DNA of 64,000 nt, taken from positions 9,738,388-9,802,387 of the forward strand of contig OZ025219.1 of assembly GCA_964019055.1 (NCBI GenBank). Direction: 5' to 3'. A program made the translations under genes and the position numbers. Position 1 is the stretch's first letter, and the number at the start of each line of letters is the position of its first letter. This document shows positions 34,601 to 60,000 of this stretch, piece by piece. The DNA comes from Anthopleura xanthogrammica (lineage: Eukaryota > Cnidaria > Anthozoa > Actiniaria > Actiniidae). The notes under the pieces were generated by a model, which was not told where the DNA came from, ran no database searches, and saw only the letters and a program-made list of their open reading frames with translations.

Positions 34601-35262
34601 TTCGTAGTGTACTTTTTTATGTATATGTATGTAAGTGTGTGTTAGGCACGACCAAAACAAGAGACAATAACTCTTCTAGTATTAGGGAAGAAAATTCAAA
34701 TTTGTGATTGTATTGTTATGGAAATTCAAGGGAAACACGTTTTTGAAGACTAAAATTTCATGATGCATGACAAGTTACAACCAAAGTACAATATATATCT
34801 ATGATGTTATTGCTTAGTTTAAAAACCCTTAGAACACCGCAACAATAAATATTAGCATCTAACTTCAAGTTTTTTGAAGGACAACTTCCAATCTGTTGTA
34901 ATAAACGACTGACTTCCGATACAAAATATCTTTACTTGAGTTCATTTTTCAAAGGAATATAAGATATCCTAATTTCATTGATCTGTCATTAAGAAATTAA
35001 GCATAGATTTGTTTCCTATCTTACCTCCTCCATTACTGTAACACAGATATGGAAAACGCCACACATTGCCGATACCAACAGCATACCCAACACAAGACAA
35101 CATGAAGTCGAATTTACTACCCCACTTTTCGCGGACGACGACGTCTGGGTCGCTTATCGACAGATCTTTCATCTCTACATCTTCTGCTGGTTCAATAGAT
35201 GTTGGTGAGTCTATCAGTTGGTTGTTCTGTTCATTTAGTGGTGAATTGATGCTATCAGCCAT
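25225..35262 (-). CDS. SLC6 Na+/Cl- neurotransmitter/amino-acid symporter, gene B
   Basis: Spliced 610-aa gene. Exons: 35262-35025, 32611-32477, 32400-32250, 31715-31614, 31030-30898, 30337-30203, 29725-29622, 29257-29133, 29062-28950, 28431-28300, 27650-27551, 27372-27272, 26762-26592, 25317-25225. All have GT-AG junctions and the summed length is in frame. TM1 (about residues 52-75) has [20 protein letters not shown]; Gly replaces the monoamine-type Asp, so an amino-acid, GABA or taurine-like substrate is more likely. TM6 carries [14 protein letters not shown], and TM7 NCGTSFFAG with the family's chloride-site Ser. EL2 has a Cys pair (DNAWNT flanked by Cys). The acidic N-terminus and a short tail ending RQPLNSNI are cytosolic. 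Twelve membrane segments are expected. It is closest to gene C. Confidence 0.93.
25385..25490 (+). mobile_element. SINE-like fragment in intron 13 of gene B
   Basis: Contains TTTGATTCCCAGACTCGG and the tail motif GGGTTTTTACCGGTTTTTCTCC, similar to the other SINE tails in the window. It directly precedes the 57-bp minisatellite, as the SINE fragment next to 4890-4995 does in gene A. Confidence 0.4.
25490..26400 (+). repeat. 57-bp minisatellite array, about 16 units
   Basis: The unit contains GAGTTAGCCGTGCCCTGACT followed by AGATCAGCCCAGAGGTTGTT and CAGGGTT. The step is 57 bp, for example GAGTTA at 25555 and 25612. It fills most of intron 13 of gene B. Units fall into subtypes, TTCCAT/TTCGATCTG at the left and TTTGTTCTG at the right. 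As 57 is 19 x 3, repetitive open frames arise. Confidence 0.95.
26976..27084. mobile_element. Short hairpin MITE, GTTAGCCTCCT ends
   Basis: An almost complete hairpin: CAGTTAGCCTCC ... AGACG ... GTCACGCAACG pairs with CGTTGCGTGACGAC ... CGTCTGCG ... GGAGGCTAAC. Lies in intron 12 of gene B. Confidence 0.8.
27660..27760 (+). repeat. Direct duplication of a 42-bp unit
   Basis: GTGTTGGTCGATCTAGCTGT occurs twice, with flanking GATATG and TTACAG, about 42-45 bp apart. Lies in intron 10 of gene B. Confidence 0.85.
28090..28224. mobile_element. MITE, ATAGACCCCTTGCA family, copy 2
   Basis: Right end TGCAAGGGGTCTATAG. The left end is diverged (GGCACCCCTTTCACGTGAC). It shares the AAAGCAGCTCGATTTGGAGG core and the CTCCTGAGAATTGG centre with the copy at 2473-2614. 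Lies in intron 10 of gene B. Confidence 0.8.
28479..28720. repeat. (GAT)n trinucleotide microsatellite
   Basis: About 240 bp of GAT repeats, pure at the left and broken by GGT, GTT and GAC variants at the right. Lies in intron 9 of gene B, some 45 bp upstream of the exon 10 acceptor on the transcribed strand. Poly-His, poly-Ile and poly-Ser frames here are artefacts. Confidence 0.97.
29356..29467. mobile_element. Short inverted-repeat MITE
   Basis: AGGTTTTGGTGGACGTCAAT pairs with ATTGACGTCCACCCACCAAA. An inner ATGACAT/ATGTCAT pair surrounds the loop. Lies in intron 7 of gene B. Confidence 0.75.
29925..30145. repeat. Three imperfect copies of an 85-100-bp unit
   Basis: AGATCCTTGAGGGAATC or a close variant recurs at about 29950, 30027 and 30108, each time with CATCTAGTCAAG-like and TTCCGTGA-like neighbours. 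Lies in intron 6 of gene B. Confidence 0.75.
31130..31355 (+). mobile_element. Diverged tRNA-derived SINE
   Basis: Carries CTCTCCTGAACTTCCAGGGG, TTCTAAATTCTAATTCG and a TACTCTGTGTAACA end. This is the same order of motifs as the better SINE at 61085-61320. The tRNA head is degraded (GCGGGTTCGCC only). Lies in intron 4 of gene B. Confidence 0.5.
31820..32165. repeat. Degenerate GGGAATCCCCTTTATC repeats
   Basis: At least ten diverged copies of a 25-35-bp unit built on GGAATCCC and TTTATCC, in intron 3 of gene B. They account for most of that 534-bp intron. Confidence 0.8.
33775..34278 (+). repeat. 57-bp minisatellite family, evolved array with TATATA spacer
   Basis: The first three units match the family consensus (GAGTTAGCCATGCCCTGACT). 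Later units have lost the GCCCTGACTTA part and gained ATATATATGTGTGTG, giving a new unit of about 55 bp. Lies in intron 1 of gene B. Frames rich in [13 protein letters not shown] come from the array. Confidence 0.9.
34290..34975. other. Remainder of intron 1, gene B
   Basis: AT-rich, with no recognisable gene or repeat beyond a short TGTATGTAAG-like run near 34618-34645. Confidence 0.5.
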
Positions 35263-35631
35263 GATGTGGCAAATTCTGACGGCTTATATCTAATTTACTC
35301 TCGACTGGCATGAGCGAGAAGTCATGCATCATTACTATAAACTATCACGTGATCCTTGGGTTACGCGCGGTTGATCAAATGTTGTGTTATGCATGTCAGC
35401 ACTTGGTAAAATAGTTCCTGCAATAAAGCACGAATAAGGAATTCAAACTTCGTAGAATATCGGCGGACAAATGTTATGGAAGCCCGCCATAATCTATTTT
35501 GTGACCCGGAAAACCGACCTCTACAATAGTACATGCATGTTGAGTGGATGATATTGATCGACTGAGAAATCTTGGCAGAAAATCAGGTATCGGAGTGATC
35601 AAGGCACAACCTTTCGAAATCATTTCGGAGG

Positions 35632-35778
35632 ATGGATGCTTCTAACAGCAAAATCGAGAGCTGGGAAGTGTATTTTGAGCGTTTGGAACAATACGTGAGT
35701 ACGAATAGAATTCCAGAAATGAGCAAGGTCATGTACGGGTGGGTGTCTGTCATGTCGGAATACACACTTACGCTTTAA
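35632..35778 (+). other. Short ORF resembling retroelement gag N-terminus
   Basis: Begins MDASNSKIESWEVYFERLEQ and runs 48 codons to TAA. The pattern ESW..YFERLEQY resembles the start of gag-like proteins of animal Ty3-type retroelements. That is a resemblance in pattern only, with no protease, reverse transcriptase or LTR nearby. It could be a decayed fragment. It lies 370 bp upstream of SLC6 gene B and directly before the foldback at 35819. Confidence 0.3.
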
Positions 35779-35818
35779 GCCGGAAATAGAAGGCTGCACT
35801 CTCTCCTCACTTTATATT

Positions 35819-37059
35819 TTAAGAGCGACTGTCCGTAAATGCCGAGAATCGTACGACAGTTTGGAAAATCCGAAATTCTTTTTATTTTACCCAAAGAACA
35901 CCTTTGGTGAGTTGTTTTCAAAAATATAATTGAAAAGTCCAAGCGGCTTTTATTTTTCGAGAAATCACGAAAAGATGAATTTTTGGGATTTCAGCCGTCA
36001 ACTCACCTCCGCAGACCGGTCAAAATACAGGTTTTTGAAGCGTTCGCAACGATTATCCTTTTCTTTTATTACAACCATTTTTTTACAGAAACAAAATTCA
36101 TCCTTATACTTTCTAATGCAAGTAAAAAATCCTTTTATTTCAAAAATTTTAAAGGCATTTTGAGCTTACAAAGAGATGTCATTTACGGCTTCGGGGCTTC
36201 GGGTGAATTTTCGTCAACTTCGATGTGTCCAAATGGCCCGTGGTACATAAAGAATTACTAAAAAAATACAACCATCTTGAAGACCAATCATTGGTCTATA
36301 ACATACTAAAAAATATCAGGCGGCACGTAAAACCCCTTGCGGCGAGAGCGCAAAATGTGGGTACTATTTTGAGATGTCGGCAACTCGTGCCTGTACAGTA
36401 CACTGACAGTTGATTGTCCTATTAAAGAAAATATACAAAGCAGAATGACGAATACAACAACGGTATTACTCTTTCAGACATTGTATAAGATTGTACTTGA
36501 ATGTTATGAGTGATGAATGCATTCATGGTTAAAATCAAAGGGATATTTCATCACAGATCAAATCGATAACAGAGTCGAGTTCAAAACACTAACACGTCAC
36601 GCCAACTGGTTCAGAAATAGTTTCTTTAAAGCAATAAAATTTAGGAAACGAATAGCCTTTACCACTGCTCATGGTTTAAAAGTCAATGGCGAAACACGCT
36701 GAGGTCCATTTTCGGACTTGCATTGAATAATATAAACTGTAACAAGCTTGTTTTACTTGCATTAGAAAGTATAAGGATGAATTTTGTTTCTGTAAAAAAA
36801 TGGTTGTAATAAAAGAAAAGGATAATCGTTGCGAACGCTTCAAAAACCTGTATTTTGACCGGTCTGCGGAGGTGAGTTGACGGCTGAAATCCCAAAAATT
36901 CATCTTTTCGTGATTTCTCGAAAAATAAAAGCCGCTTGGACTTTTCAATTATATTTTTGAAAACAACTCACCAAAGGTGTTCTTTGGGTAAAATAAAAAG
37001 AATTTCGGATTTTCCAAACTGTCGTACGATTCTCGGCACTTACGGACAGTCGCTCTTAA
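35819..37059. mobile_element. Second long foldback element with TTAA ends
   Basis: Inverted arms of 309 bp (35819-36127 and 36751-37059) flank a 623-bp loop. The outer ends read TTAAGAGCGACTGTCCG and CGGACAGTCGCTCTTAA. Each arm encodes the same short frame beginning MKSPSGFYFSRNHEK, a by-product of the palindrome. The ends differ in sequence from the foldback at 21522, so the two are different families sharing the TTAA boundary. It lies between genes B and C. Confidence 0.88.
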
Positions 37060-37065
37060 GACCCT

Positions 37066-37150
37066 CAGCGTTGGTTCGGCCGGGACTCGAGCCACGACTT
37101 CCCGCACGAAAGTCTGATGGCTCACAACCAACTGAGCCAACCAGGTTGCG
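37066..37150 (-). mobile_element. tRNA-derived SINE head
   Basis: Read on the minus strand it has a box A, TGGCTCAGTTGG, and about 35 bp later a box B, GGCTCGAGTCCC. It abuts the right end of the foldback at 35819-37059. There is no matched acceptor stem, so it is not a functional tRNA gene. Confidence 0.65.
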
Positions 37151-39008
37151 GTAAGAAGATGGACATGAAAGAAAGACAAATAAACGAAACTCTATTGTCC
37201 GCCATGCCTGCATTGTTTTGCCCCTTGGATGTCCCACAATGCATTGCGACTAAAGATGGCCGCCGTATCGCCGAAGTAGTCCAATCTCTCTTGCAAATAG
37301 GTGTTACGGTCCCAAAAAAACCTTTTGACAAAAGCAGCTACCTACCTAGCTAGCTACCGTCTAATCAGCATTTATTTACAAATGTTTGTGAAAAACTGAA
37401 AGGTTGTTCCTCATATTAGCACCAGTGTCAACAAACATGATCGATCAGAGAAAGACTGTCGCACGACTTATCAACTGCTCTGTGAAAAAGAAAGTTCTCG
37501 CATCTAATAATAAGAATTATTAAACCCCCAAGCTTAAAGTGCATATAAACCTTGATACAATATTCTTAGTACTGATCCAAGGCTTATACTTCCAATGTTA
37601 ATTCTGTGACGTCATTGGAGGCATTTGGGTGTATTTTGTTGTAACAAATAATACTAAATGTAAGAAGTTTAAACCTTCATAACAACAAGGCAAGACTCAA
37701 ACTAAGAAATATTTCACCAAGTTAATTATTCACTTCAATGTTGAATCAATACTGAGAATAGACCCCTTGCACGTGACGTCAAAGCAGCTCAATTTGGAGG
37801 GCAAAACAAAAGAATTTTAATCTCCTGAGAATTGGAACCTATTGTTTTGCCCTACAAATTGAGCTGCATTCTGATGTGATATGTACTTTAACAGAAATAT
37901 TCCTTCAAATTTGATCGATACAGTAAGACAAGCTGGGCTGATCTAATTCAGGGCACGGCCAGGGACGGATCAAGGATTTTGTTCAGGGAGGGGTGCAGGG
38001 CACAAAGTCAGTCCAGGGGGTGCAGCCCTCAGGATCAAAGAAGGAAAACATTATTTCGTATTATGTATCTTCAAAATAGAGAGAGAAACTTGCCCCGAGG
38101 GATGTGCGCACCCCCTGCACCCCTCCCCCGGATACACCCCTGACGGCTAAAGCCAAATATTACTGCTCAAAGATCGAACCAGAATTTAGCATTTAAAAAT
38201 CTGCTATAGATAAAATATTGCTTGTTAAATAAACTGAAAATTCATTTTATTGTGCGAATAAATAAAAACAAAATAAGAATTAAAAAAAAGTGAAGCGTTT
38301 GTGAATTAGTTTGGAATAAGTCAGTTTTTTAAAACGAAAAAAAGTTTTCTTAAAAAAATTTGATATACTTGCGCATGTGCACTAATTTCTTCCCATCTAG
38401 TTCCCATTCTTTTGAGAGGTTCTGTGCTAGCATTATAAACGTTGACACATTGCCGGGTTTCATATTGAGTGAAGGGACTGGGGCGACCGGACAACTCATG
38501 ACCAAGATGGATAAATAAACATTTTTGATATATGTGGTTGTATAATACCATTGAACTCGACAAATGCAGACCGATTTTTTGAATAAAAATCACTGGGAAA
38601 TCGGGAGAAATTTATGACATCGTTTTAATCATTTGTCCCGTTCGACCCAGTCCTCCCACGATATGAAACTCGGCAATGGATATAAAAACAATGAAAATTC
38701 AGCTAAGTATCAATTGAAAGTAAAAACAGGCTCGGATATAAATCCAATATTGCAGGACAACTGATACTATGCTGGTTAACTATTTGCAATTATTTCTTGC
38801 TAAAGCAGGTTTCCATGTTCCTTTGACCCAAACAAAACCAGATGCGACACGTTTTCTCGTGTTTTGGCTGCCGTCTATCAAATTTCAAAGACCTGAGTTT
38901 CAAGTAGTGAGCCGAAAAACCAGAAGTCTTGCAGTCGTGGTGGTCGGAGAAACATGAAAAGCTCTTGTTGCCATTTGTCATTAAAATTACGCAATCGTTT
39001 CGTCAGCA
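37151..39008. other. Intergenic sequence between genes B and C
   Basis: No gene is supported. It holds a truncated copy of the ATAGACCCCTTGCA MITE at 37757-37880, one decayed 57-bp minisatellite unit at about 37925-37960, and C-rich patches at about 38095-38145. The end of gene C's 3' UTR must fall near 39000, but no clear polyadenylation signal is visible. Confidence 0.55.
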
Positions 39009-53611
<14,603 letters not shown>

Positions 53612-56103
53612 TTTGACCTAATTTACTTGAACAAGGTATACTATTTGAGTTGTAGATGCAAGTTTGCTTCGAAGTACAGTTTGCTTGTTGATGCTGTGAA
53701 GGTTGCTCAATTCTTTTAATACAATTGTCCTCGATTATCCAATGACGATGCTGCTTCCTAACAGTTAGTTTTAACATCACAATGGAAAGTATTATCATAA
53801 TTAGTATTTAGACTCCCCTGATCGATATTGAAAAAGAATAATATTATGTAAATTTTGAATCCAAAACGATCAAAATATCATAGGATTACCGTTTTAATAT
53901 AAAGATTTTTCCCTTGTTCAAGTTTTAAGTCTCGAGTTTATTCACACACATAATACAATAATAATAATAATAATGAATAAAATACTGAATACAATTTACA
54001 ATCACAAAAAGATGAAGCGATATTTCCTTATTATTCTCATTATAAGAGGAATACTCGGTGTACTACGATCTGTAGTTGTTGAAATAGTATAAACTTTCGA
54101 GTCAAAAACGGCCCAAGAGCCAAAGTATGCTCTCTCTTTTAACTCTAGTTTGGTTCGATTTCGTGTCTGACAAAAGGGTTGTTTTGCTGTGGTTGAAGGA
54201 TTCTGTACCCCTTCATGCATGGGTGGAAACCCTTTCAAGTACTCAAAAGACGCTTATTTTAGAAACCACTTAAGGCTGGTTCACACTTGACATAAGGATA
54301 TATCAGCATAAGCATAAGAAAATAAAAACATTTCCATTTTCTTAGGCTTATGTTTATGTCGAAAAAATACGAGTGTGGACCGACACAACATAGCAATTCT
54401 TATGCTTATGTCAAGTGTGAACAAGCCTTTACGAACGCTGTTAATGTTTTTTGTCCCAGACGCTGCATGCACGTTTCATTGTATTTTACTTTTAATACTC
54501 CAGTTTCACATTCGGTGGAAACCGCTGTATTTGAAGACCACAGACTCATTTGCACAGGCTTATCCTCGTTTATAAGTCATCTATTCAAAGGCACCATTAA
54601 AAGTCCGTGGGATTGGTATTATTCAACTTGCGCATTCTTTACATTACAGTTGGCTGTTGCTAATGATTTGCATAAGTCAACCGTAATGTAAAGAATGTGT
54701 AAGTTGAACAATACCAATGTTTTGAAATCCCACGGACTTTGAACTTTGAACTTTGAACTTTGTTTTAATCACACACATATATTTACAATATGAATATTTA
54801 TACATAACATTTACAAATTTGAAAGCAGGATAAGTGACTGAAAATTATGTATTTAATTTATAGTAAAGTGTGTGTGGCTGTCGAAGTAGTATAAACTTTC
54901 GAGTCGACAGCCACTGCAGTTAAGTAATTCAATTTAAGTGTGAAATTAGATCAAAATGACGGATCATGTTATATAGTTATAATATGAGAGGAAGGTAGCT
55001 GTTGATATATGAGGATAATTTTAGAAAATAATTCTACAATAATATATACAATATGATATTTACAGTTAACATAATTATAAAGGTACAACATTATTTACAT
55101 ATATGAACATATATATACATATGTATACATGCTCATACGTGTATATTTACAATTTATTGAATTTGAATCAAGTGCCTTTTGAAGCATGACTTGAATACAG
55201 TTAACGATGATGTCGTTGAATAGCTGACTTATAAACGAGGCTAAGCCTGTGCAAATGAGTCTGTGGTCTTCAAAAACGAATGTGAAACTGGAGTATTCAC
55301 TGAAAATTGTCAAAATCCTTCAAATCTCATTACCTGCTTCAAATGGTGATCAAACACTGACCATCATGTGCTGTTAACCAGAAAGAATTATATTGATAAC
55401 TTGTGATTCAGCTCGAGACGTCATTCATTGCAATTTTGAGTTCTTTCCAACTAACTTTAAAGCTTTGTCTTTTAGATATCATAACTGAGCATTTTGGCAC
55501 GTCCTTTTTTAACACTTTCTTTCGTTCTCCCATATGAGTTTCGCTCAATACTGGCTTTTTTAGAAGAAAGATTCATTCAAGGCTTCAGATAAACCAAAAA
55601 CTGCGTGATTTGAATACTTTAAGCTACAGACACGGTGCAACATTGCGCGACATGTTGCAGGCAATCGATGTTGCGGGCCATGTTATACGACGCAATGTTG
55701 CTGAAGTATAGAAAAACATTGCTTGCAATATTGCCATGTTACACGACGCAATTTGTTGCACGCAATGTTGCTGAAGAAGAAAAAAATTGCCTGCAATATT
55801 GCGCGCAATGTTGTAGCGTGTGTGTCTTCACCTTACAGAAATTAAAAAGAAAAGGCAAGACACTCAGTGTTATCTCAGCTGAACACTGAGTTTTGTTTAA
55901 TGGAACCAATGCAAATGTTCAAAGTCCTTCAGCCTTATTTGAGTATTGATTTTTAAATTCTTTGAGTAATGGAACGTTTCTCGGTGCTGGACACGTACAG
56001 GCCTGAGGGGCCTGGGGGTGAGGATACACCTGACGTAGTTTATATTATCTATTTACAAGAATACACAGTTACGCATGCGCGGGAAGATAAATAAATGTCT
56101 TAG
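53612..56103. other. Region between gene C start and the GPCR
   Basis: No gene is supported. Contents: a MITE at 54271-54428 with inverted ends AAGGCTGGTTCACACTTGAC and GTCAAGTGTGAACAAGCCTT; another at 54598-54741 with AAAGTCCGTGGGATTGGTAT and its inverse; an ACTTTGA triplication near 54735-54765; and a GCAACATTGCGCG-type element at 55618-55838. The promoter of gene C should lie just right of 53611, but no TATA box is convincing. Confidence 0.6.
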
Positions 56104-57060
56104 TCACTGAGATCCCTTCGGGCCACCTCTTGCATCTGTCCCCGAAAACAGTTCATTGTCACGCGGTCGGAGATTTTCCGCACGGCACAGACATAGCCCG
56201 ACCAGTTGCCTGAAGGCCCGACGGAATTCTGGGATCTTGACGGCATAGACCACGGGATTTACCGCTGAATTGGAATAATGCATGAATTTCATGAAGAGAA
56301 TCAAATGAGGGTTAAAAGTCTTGCAGGTGGGGCAGTAAATGGTTACAACATTAACGATGAAGAATGGTAACCAAGCGATAACAAAGAACACGATAACTAA
56401 TGCTATGGTTACGATAACACGCATGTCACGTTTGAGAGACCGCTGACCAGATTGTCCCTCTTGAGGCATGATGCGGTTGCGAACGACTTTCCAGATCCCG
56501 CCATATGCAAATAAGATGACAAGCAATGGAATCACGAAGAAAGCAACGAAGAATATCATGATATTCAAGTGCCTTTCAGTTTTTTTCAATTCAAGGGAAA
56601 CGCCGCACATTGTTGCTGGCAAGACCCAGACAAACACGAGGAATACGTAATAGACATTAGCACTGGTGTTACGATGGCGCACGGGATACGTGATGGCGAA
56701 AAACCTCTCAAGACTGATCATCATCAGATGAAGAATCGACGTCGTACCCGAGAAAGAATCCAAGAAAAAATACACCTGTGAAAAAACACGGTCCCGTGGT
56801 GCAAACAGCAAGATGGTCATCCACATTGGAATCGATACCGCTCCGACTGTGATGTCCGCGACAGCGAGCGAAGCTACGAAATAGTTCGTGAATGTTCGTA
56901 GATGACGATGACGAATGAATGAACCAACTACAAGTGCGTTTCCAAATATGGCAAGTACGAGGATGATGACGTAGAAGATACAGGAAATGACGACAGAAGC
57001 GAGGCCATAGAATCCACTGCTAGATGGTGGTAATATAGTGGTTTTATTGGTACCATTCAT
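56104..57060 (-). CDS. Rhodopsin-class (class A) GPCR, aminergic-like pocket
   Basis: Single coding exon, 318 aa, seven membrane segments. Class A anchors are present: GN in TM1 (N1.50), SLAVAD in TM2 (D2.50), ERF in place of DRY, W in TM4, P5.50 and Y5.58 in TM5, WLPFF in TM6 and NPVVY in TM7. Counting back from the ERF Arg puts an Asp at 3.32. With F6.51, F6.52 and Y7.43 this is the amine-receptor pocket pattern; F replaces W at 7.40. Position 3.25 is Ser, not Cys, and the second extracellular loop has no Cys, so the standard TM3-ECL2 disulfide is absent. ECL3 has CPTC. The Cys-rich LCLCR after TM7 may be palmitoylated. A splice-acceptor-like CAG lies 7 bp before the ATG, so an upstream non-coding exon is possible. 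The ligand is unknown. Confidence 0.93.
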   Translation of the reverse strand: MNGTNKTTILPPSSSGFYGLASVVISCIFYVIILVLAIFGNALVVGSFIRHRHLRTFTNYFVASLAVADITVGAVSIPMWMTILLFAPRDRVFSQVYFFLDSFSGTTSILHLMMISLERFFAITYPVRHRNTSANVYYVFLVFVWVLPATMCGVSLELKKTERHLNIMIFFVAFFVIPLLVILFAYGGIWKVVRNRIMPQEGQSGQRSLKRDMRVIVTIALVIVFFVIAWLPFFIVNVVTIYCPTCKTFNPHLILFMKFMHYSNSAVNPVVYAVKIPEFRRAFRQLVGLCLCRAENLRPRDNELFSGTDARGGPKGSQ

Positions 57061-60000
57061 TTTGACCTGCGAACAATAACGTCGAAAATTACATGTGTGA
57101 CCGGACTTAATAGAGATTTTGGCAAGCAGCCATGACGAGAGAGTTCAAAAAAATTTTGGTCCCAAGCTAGACCACAATGCACCGGCACTGAATAGCAGAA
57201 ATCAGAGTTACACTCCATTGCCTTCAAACACTTGCTTTAAGTCGAGGCATTTGACAGTTTCTATACATTTACTGTATTGTTGATCCGAATGCCTCGACTT
57301 GAAACAATTGTTTGAAGGCAATGCAATAGAGTGTATCTCTAATATCTACTATTAAATCGATAATCAGGCCTGCTCTACTTTGTCCTGATTTTTCTGATCT
57401 CGTGCCCCCCCAGTTTTCCCAAGAAAACTCATTTTCTGCCCAAAAGAATTTAAAATTTGTTTACCCAATCACCGATAAATATCGCACGTCCCTCACAACA
57501 CAATGAAGTTGTCGCAACTGTCTAATGATATCAAATAAAACTTAGAGCATACATTAGAGTGAAATGATCATTTGTCGAGAGTTTAGGTGGCGATAAATCT
57601 CAGTAAAGATTAGGCTCAGCCACGAGAGTGTTATAAGGAAATCAATTGAATGTCATGCGATAAGTTTATTTTGTCCCATAATGGTGACGAAATCCCTTTT
57701 AGTTAATTAAAATAATGCTATTAACGAATGTACTTGCTTAATTATCTGGTAAACACGAAAACGTTTCTCTTAAAGTAATGTTTTGATGAAATACTTTCTT
57801 TTGGAAGTCCCCCGGCGGCTCATGAATGGGAAATGATTTCTGCCGGAGAACTTTGTGAATTTGAAATGGAGGCGATGAAGGAATGTCTTTATGGCTTCGG
57901 ATAAAGGTCGATAAATACAGCGAGCTTTGAGCGCGCCACTCTAAAGTACATTGTTCTTTTCTGTATCACTTTGTTCTTATATCTCAAAACCGTGTAAAAC
58001 TTCAAGTTAACCTAGAGCGAATTCCAAAAAGATTTAAAATGACGGAATTACCTGAACTAACCTTTAAAAGCAGCAGGATAATCACCTAAAACGGTACGAC
58101 TTAATTCGACATCTACTGATCAACAATCCCGCTCAGTTATTCCCTGTTGTAGTACTAGCTTTGTTCTACATTGAAAAACGAATTCAATGTTTTATTTTTC
58201 AGCTGTTCAGCTGTTTTCAACTGTTCAGTGAAGTCCCCCTCTGTACTAAAGCAGCCAACTGAAGTTCCCAGTGCGGCTAACAGCTAGATTCTTCCTTAAA
58301 GGTTTCGGTTGCTACGTGGACGATTACATCATGTGTTTATCCTCCAAGTAATAATATTCTCCATACGATCTAGAGTTGACGGCTTGGCCAACAAAGGACA
58401 ATAGAAAAGAAATAGCCAAGTATTAAGGAATGTCAGCCAGCTTTGAGGCTGGACAGATCACTAAGTAACTCCATAGAAATCGCTTTAGATAATTACCAGC
58501 CCTGTCATATTAAGTCAACACAAAGAAGTTAATGAAAACTTAGGCTTTTGTCTGGGCAATCAGAGGTAAATTAAAAATGATTTTAAAAAGATATATTGCT
58601 TTCGAAGCAAGTAAATTATGCTATTAGGAAGATAGGTGTTATAGGATATCACTGGCTCGGGCCTCAGACTGTATACTTGGGTATTATACAAGTTGATCAA
58701 ACTTTATAATATTGAGATGATAAATATAAGTATATTGTAAAGGGTAGCACAACAAAAGAATTTAGAAAGGTGTCATCAAGCATGGATCAACTATTTACTA
58801 AAGAAAATGCGATATAGAATGATGTACGGGTACTGAAAATACCAATGTTTCCTTGTAGCCGATTAGGCCAAGTAAAAAAAAAACACAAATGTTTCTCGTC
58901 CCCGCCCGCTTCATTTCTTGGGGTCGCATGTTTTTTTTATTTTATTATTTGTTATTTGAAAATTCGGACGGAAAAAAAGCAACAGGCGTTACTTTCACTT
59001 CGAACCCAGTTCCCTTCAATATTCGGTACGAAAAGAATTCTGTCTATAAAACATGGCTTTCGTTTGTGTTTTGATACGGACCGAATCAAAAATACTAAAG
59101 CCTTGGTATGCCAGGTCTGTGGTTGATAGGACATTGACATTGGCGGATTTGTTTCACAGTTCGCTTCAGGAGAATTTGACGAGCGACAAAGTATTAATAT
59201 TCTAACAGCACAGGTAAGGAATCAAATATAAAATTTATAGCTATAAACATACTGTGACGTGAAATACTTATATTTATAAGATATATTTTCGCCTATTGCT
59301 AACAGAGGATGAAAATTACGAGAGCTTTTACGAATAATATAACATAAAGAAATATATATTGCGTTGTTTAACCAAAATTGCGTACAGTGTTTATTTTTTT
59401 TTGACCGCAAAATTCTAGCCTATCCCTCGGGAGAGTCATTAATGCATCCCGTTGCCATAGATACAAGTTTTCTCTTGTAAGAAAAAGCACTGAATTGGAA
59501 ATAATAAAAAGTTAGAAAATAAAAAAAAATCCGCCCGCCTGCACCTTTTTTTAAAAAAATTCGGACGAGAAACATTTGTTTTTTTTTTACTTGGCTTATG
59601 GAAGAAAATTAAAGCTGAGAGATAATCTGTTACCTAACTTTGTACCGGTATTTTACTGTGATGTTTTTAGCAAGGCCACTTTGATCCTCCTTCCTCCCCT
59701 CCCCCTAAATAATCCTCTTGTTCGGCTCATGTTTCGCGTACACTGGTTGTCTTGGAGACTACTATTAAACAGTGCGCGATGTAATCTGGGAAGAGTGCTG
59801 TCACGCAGAGGAGTACGGGTAGAGACACGCCAGTCAAAGGATTCTGGGATGTTAAAAATATGCAATGTAATACGTATAGTAATATCTGAACAGGTTCGAA
59901 AATAAGAACAAAAAACATGTAATACTTAACACTACAATCTGAAGCCGCAGACACACGATACGGTTTTTCATGAGACTTTGCATGCGACATCGCAAAAATG

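Noticed and set aside
35930..36948. Two identical 65-residue ORFs on opposite strands
   Set aside because: They are the two arms of the 35819-37059 foldback, not duplicated genes.
54350..54691. 113-codon ORF between gene C and the GPCR
   Set aside because: It crosses two MITEs and has no coding features.
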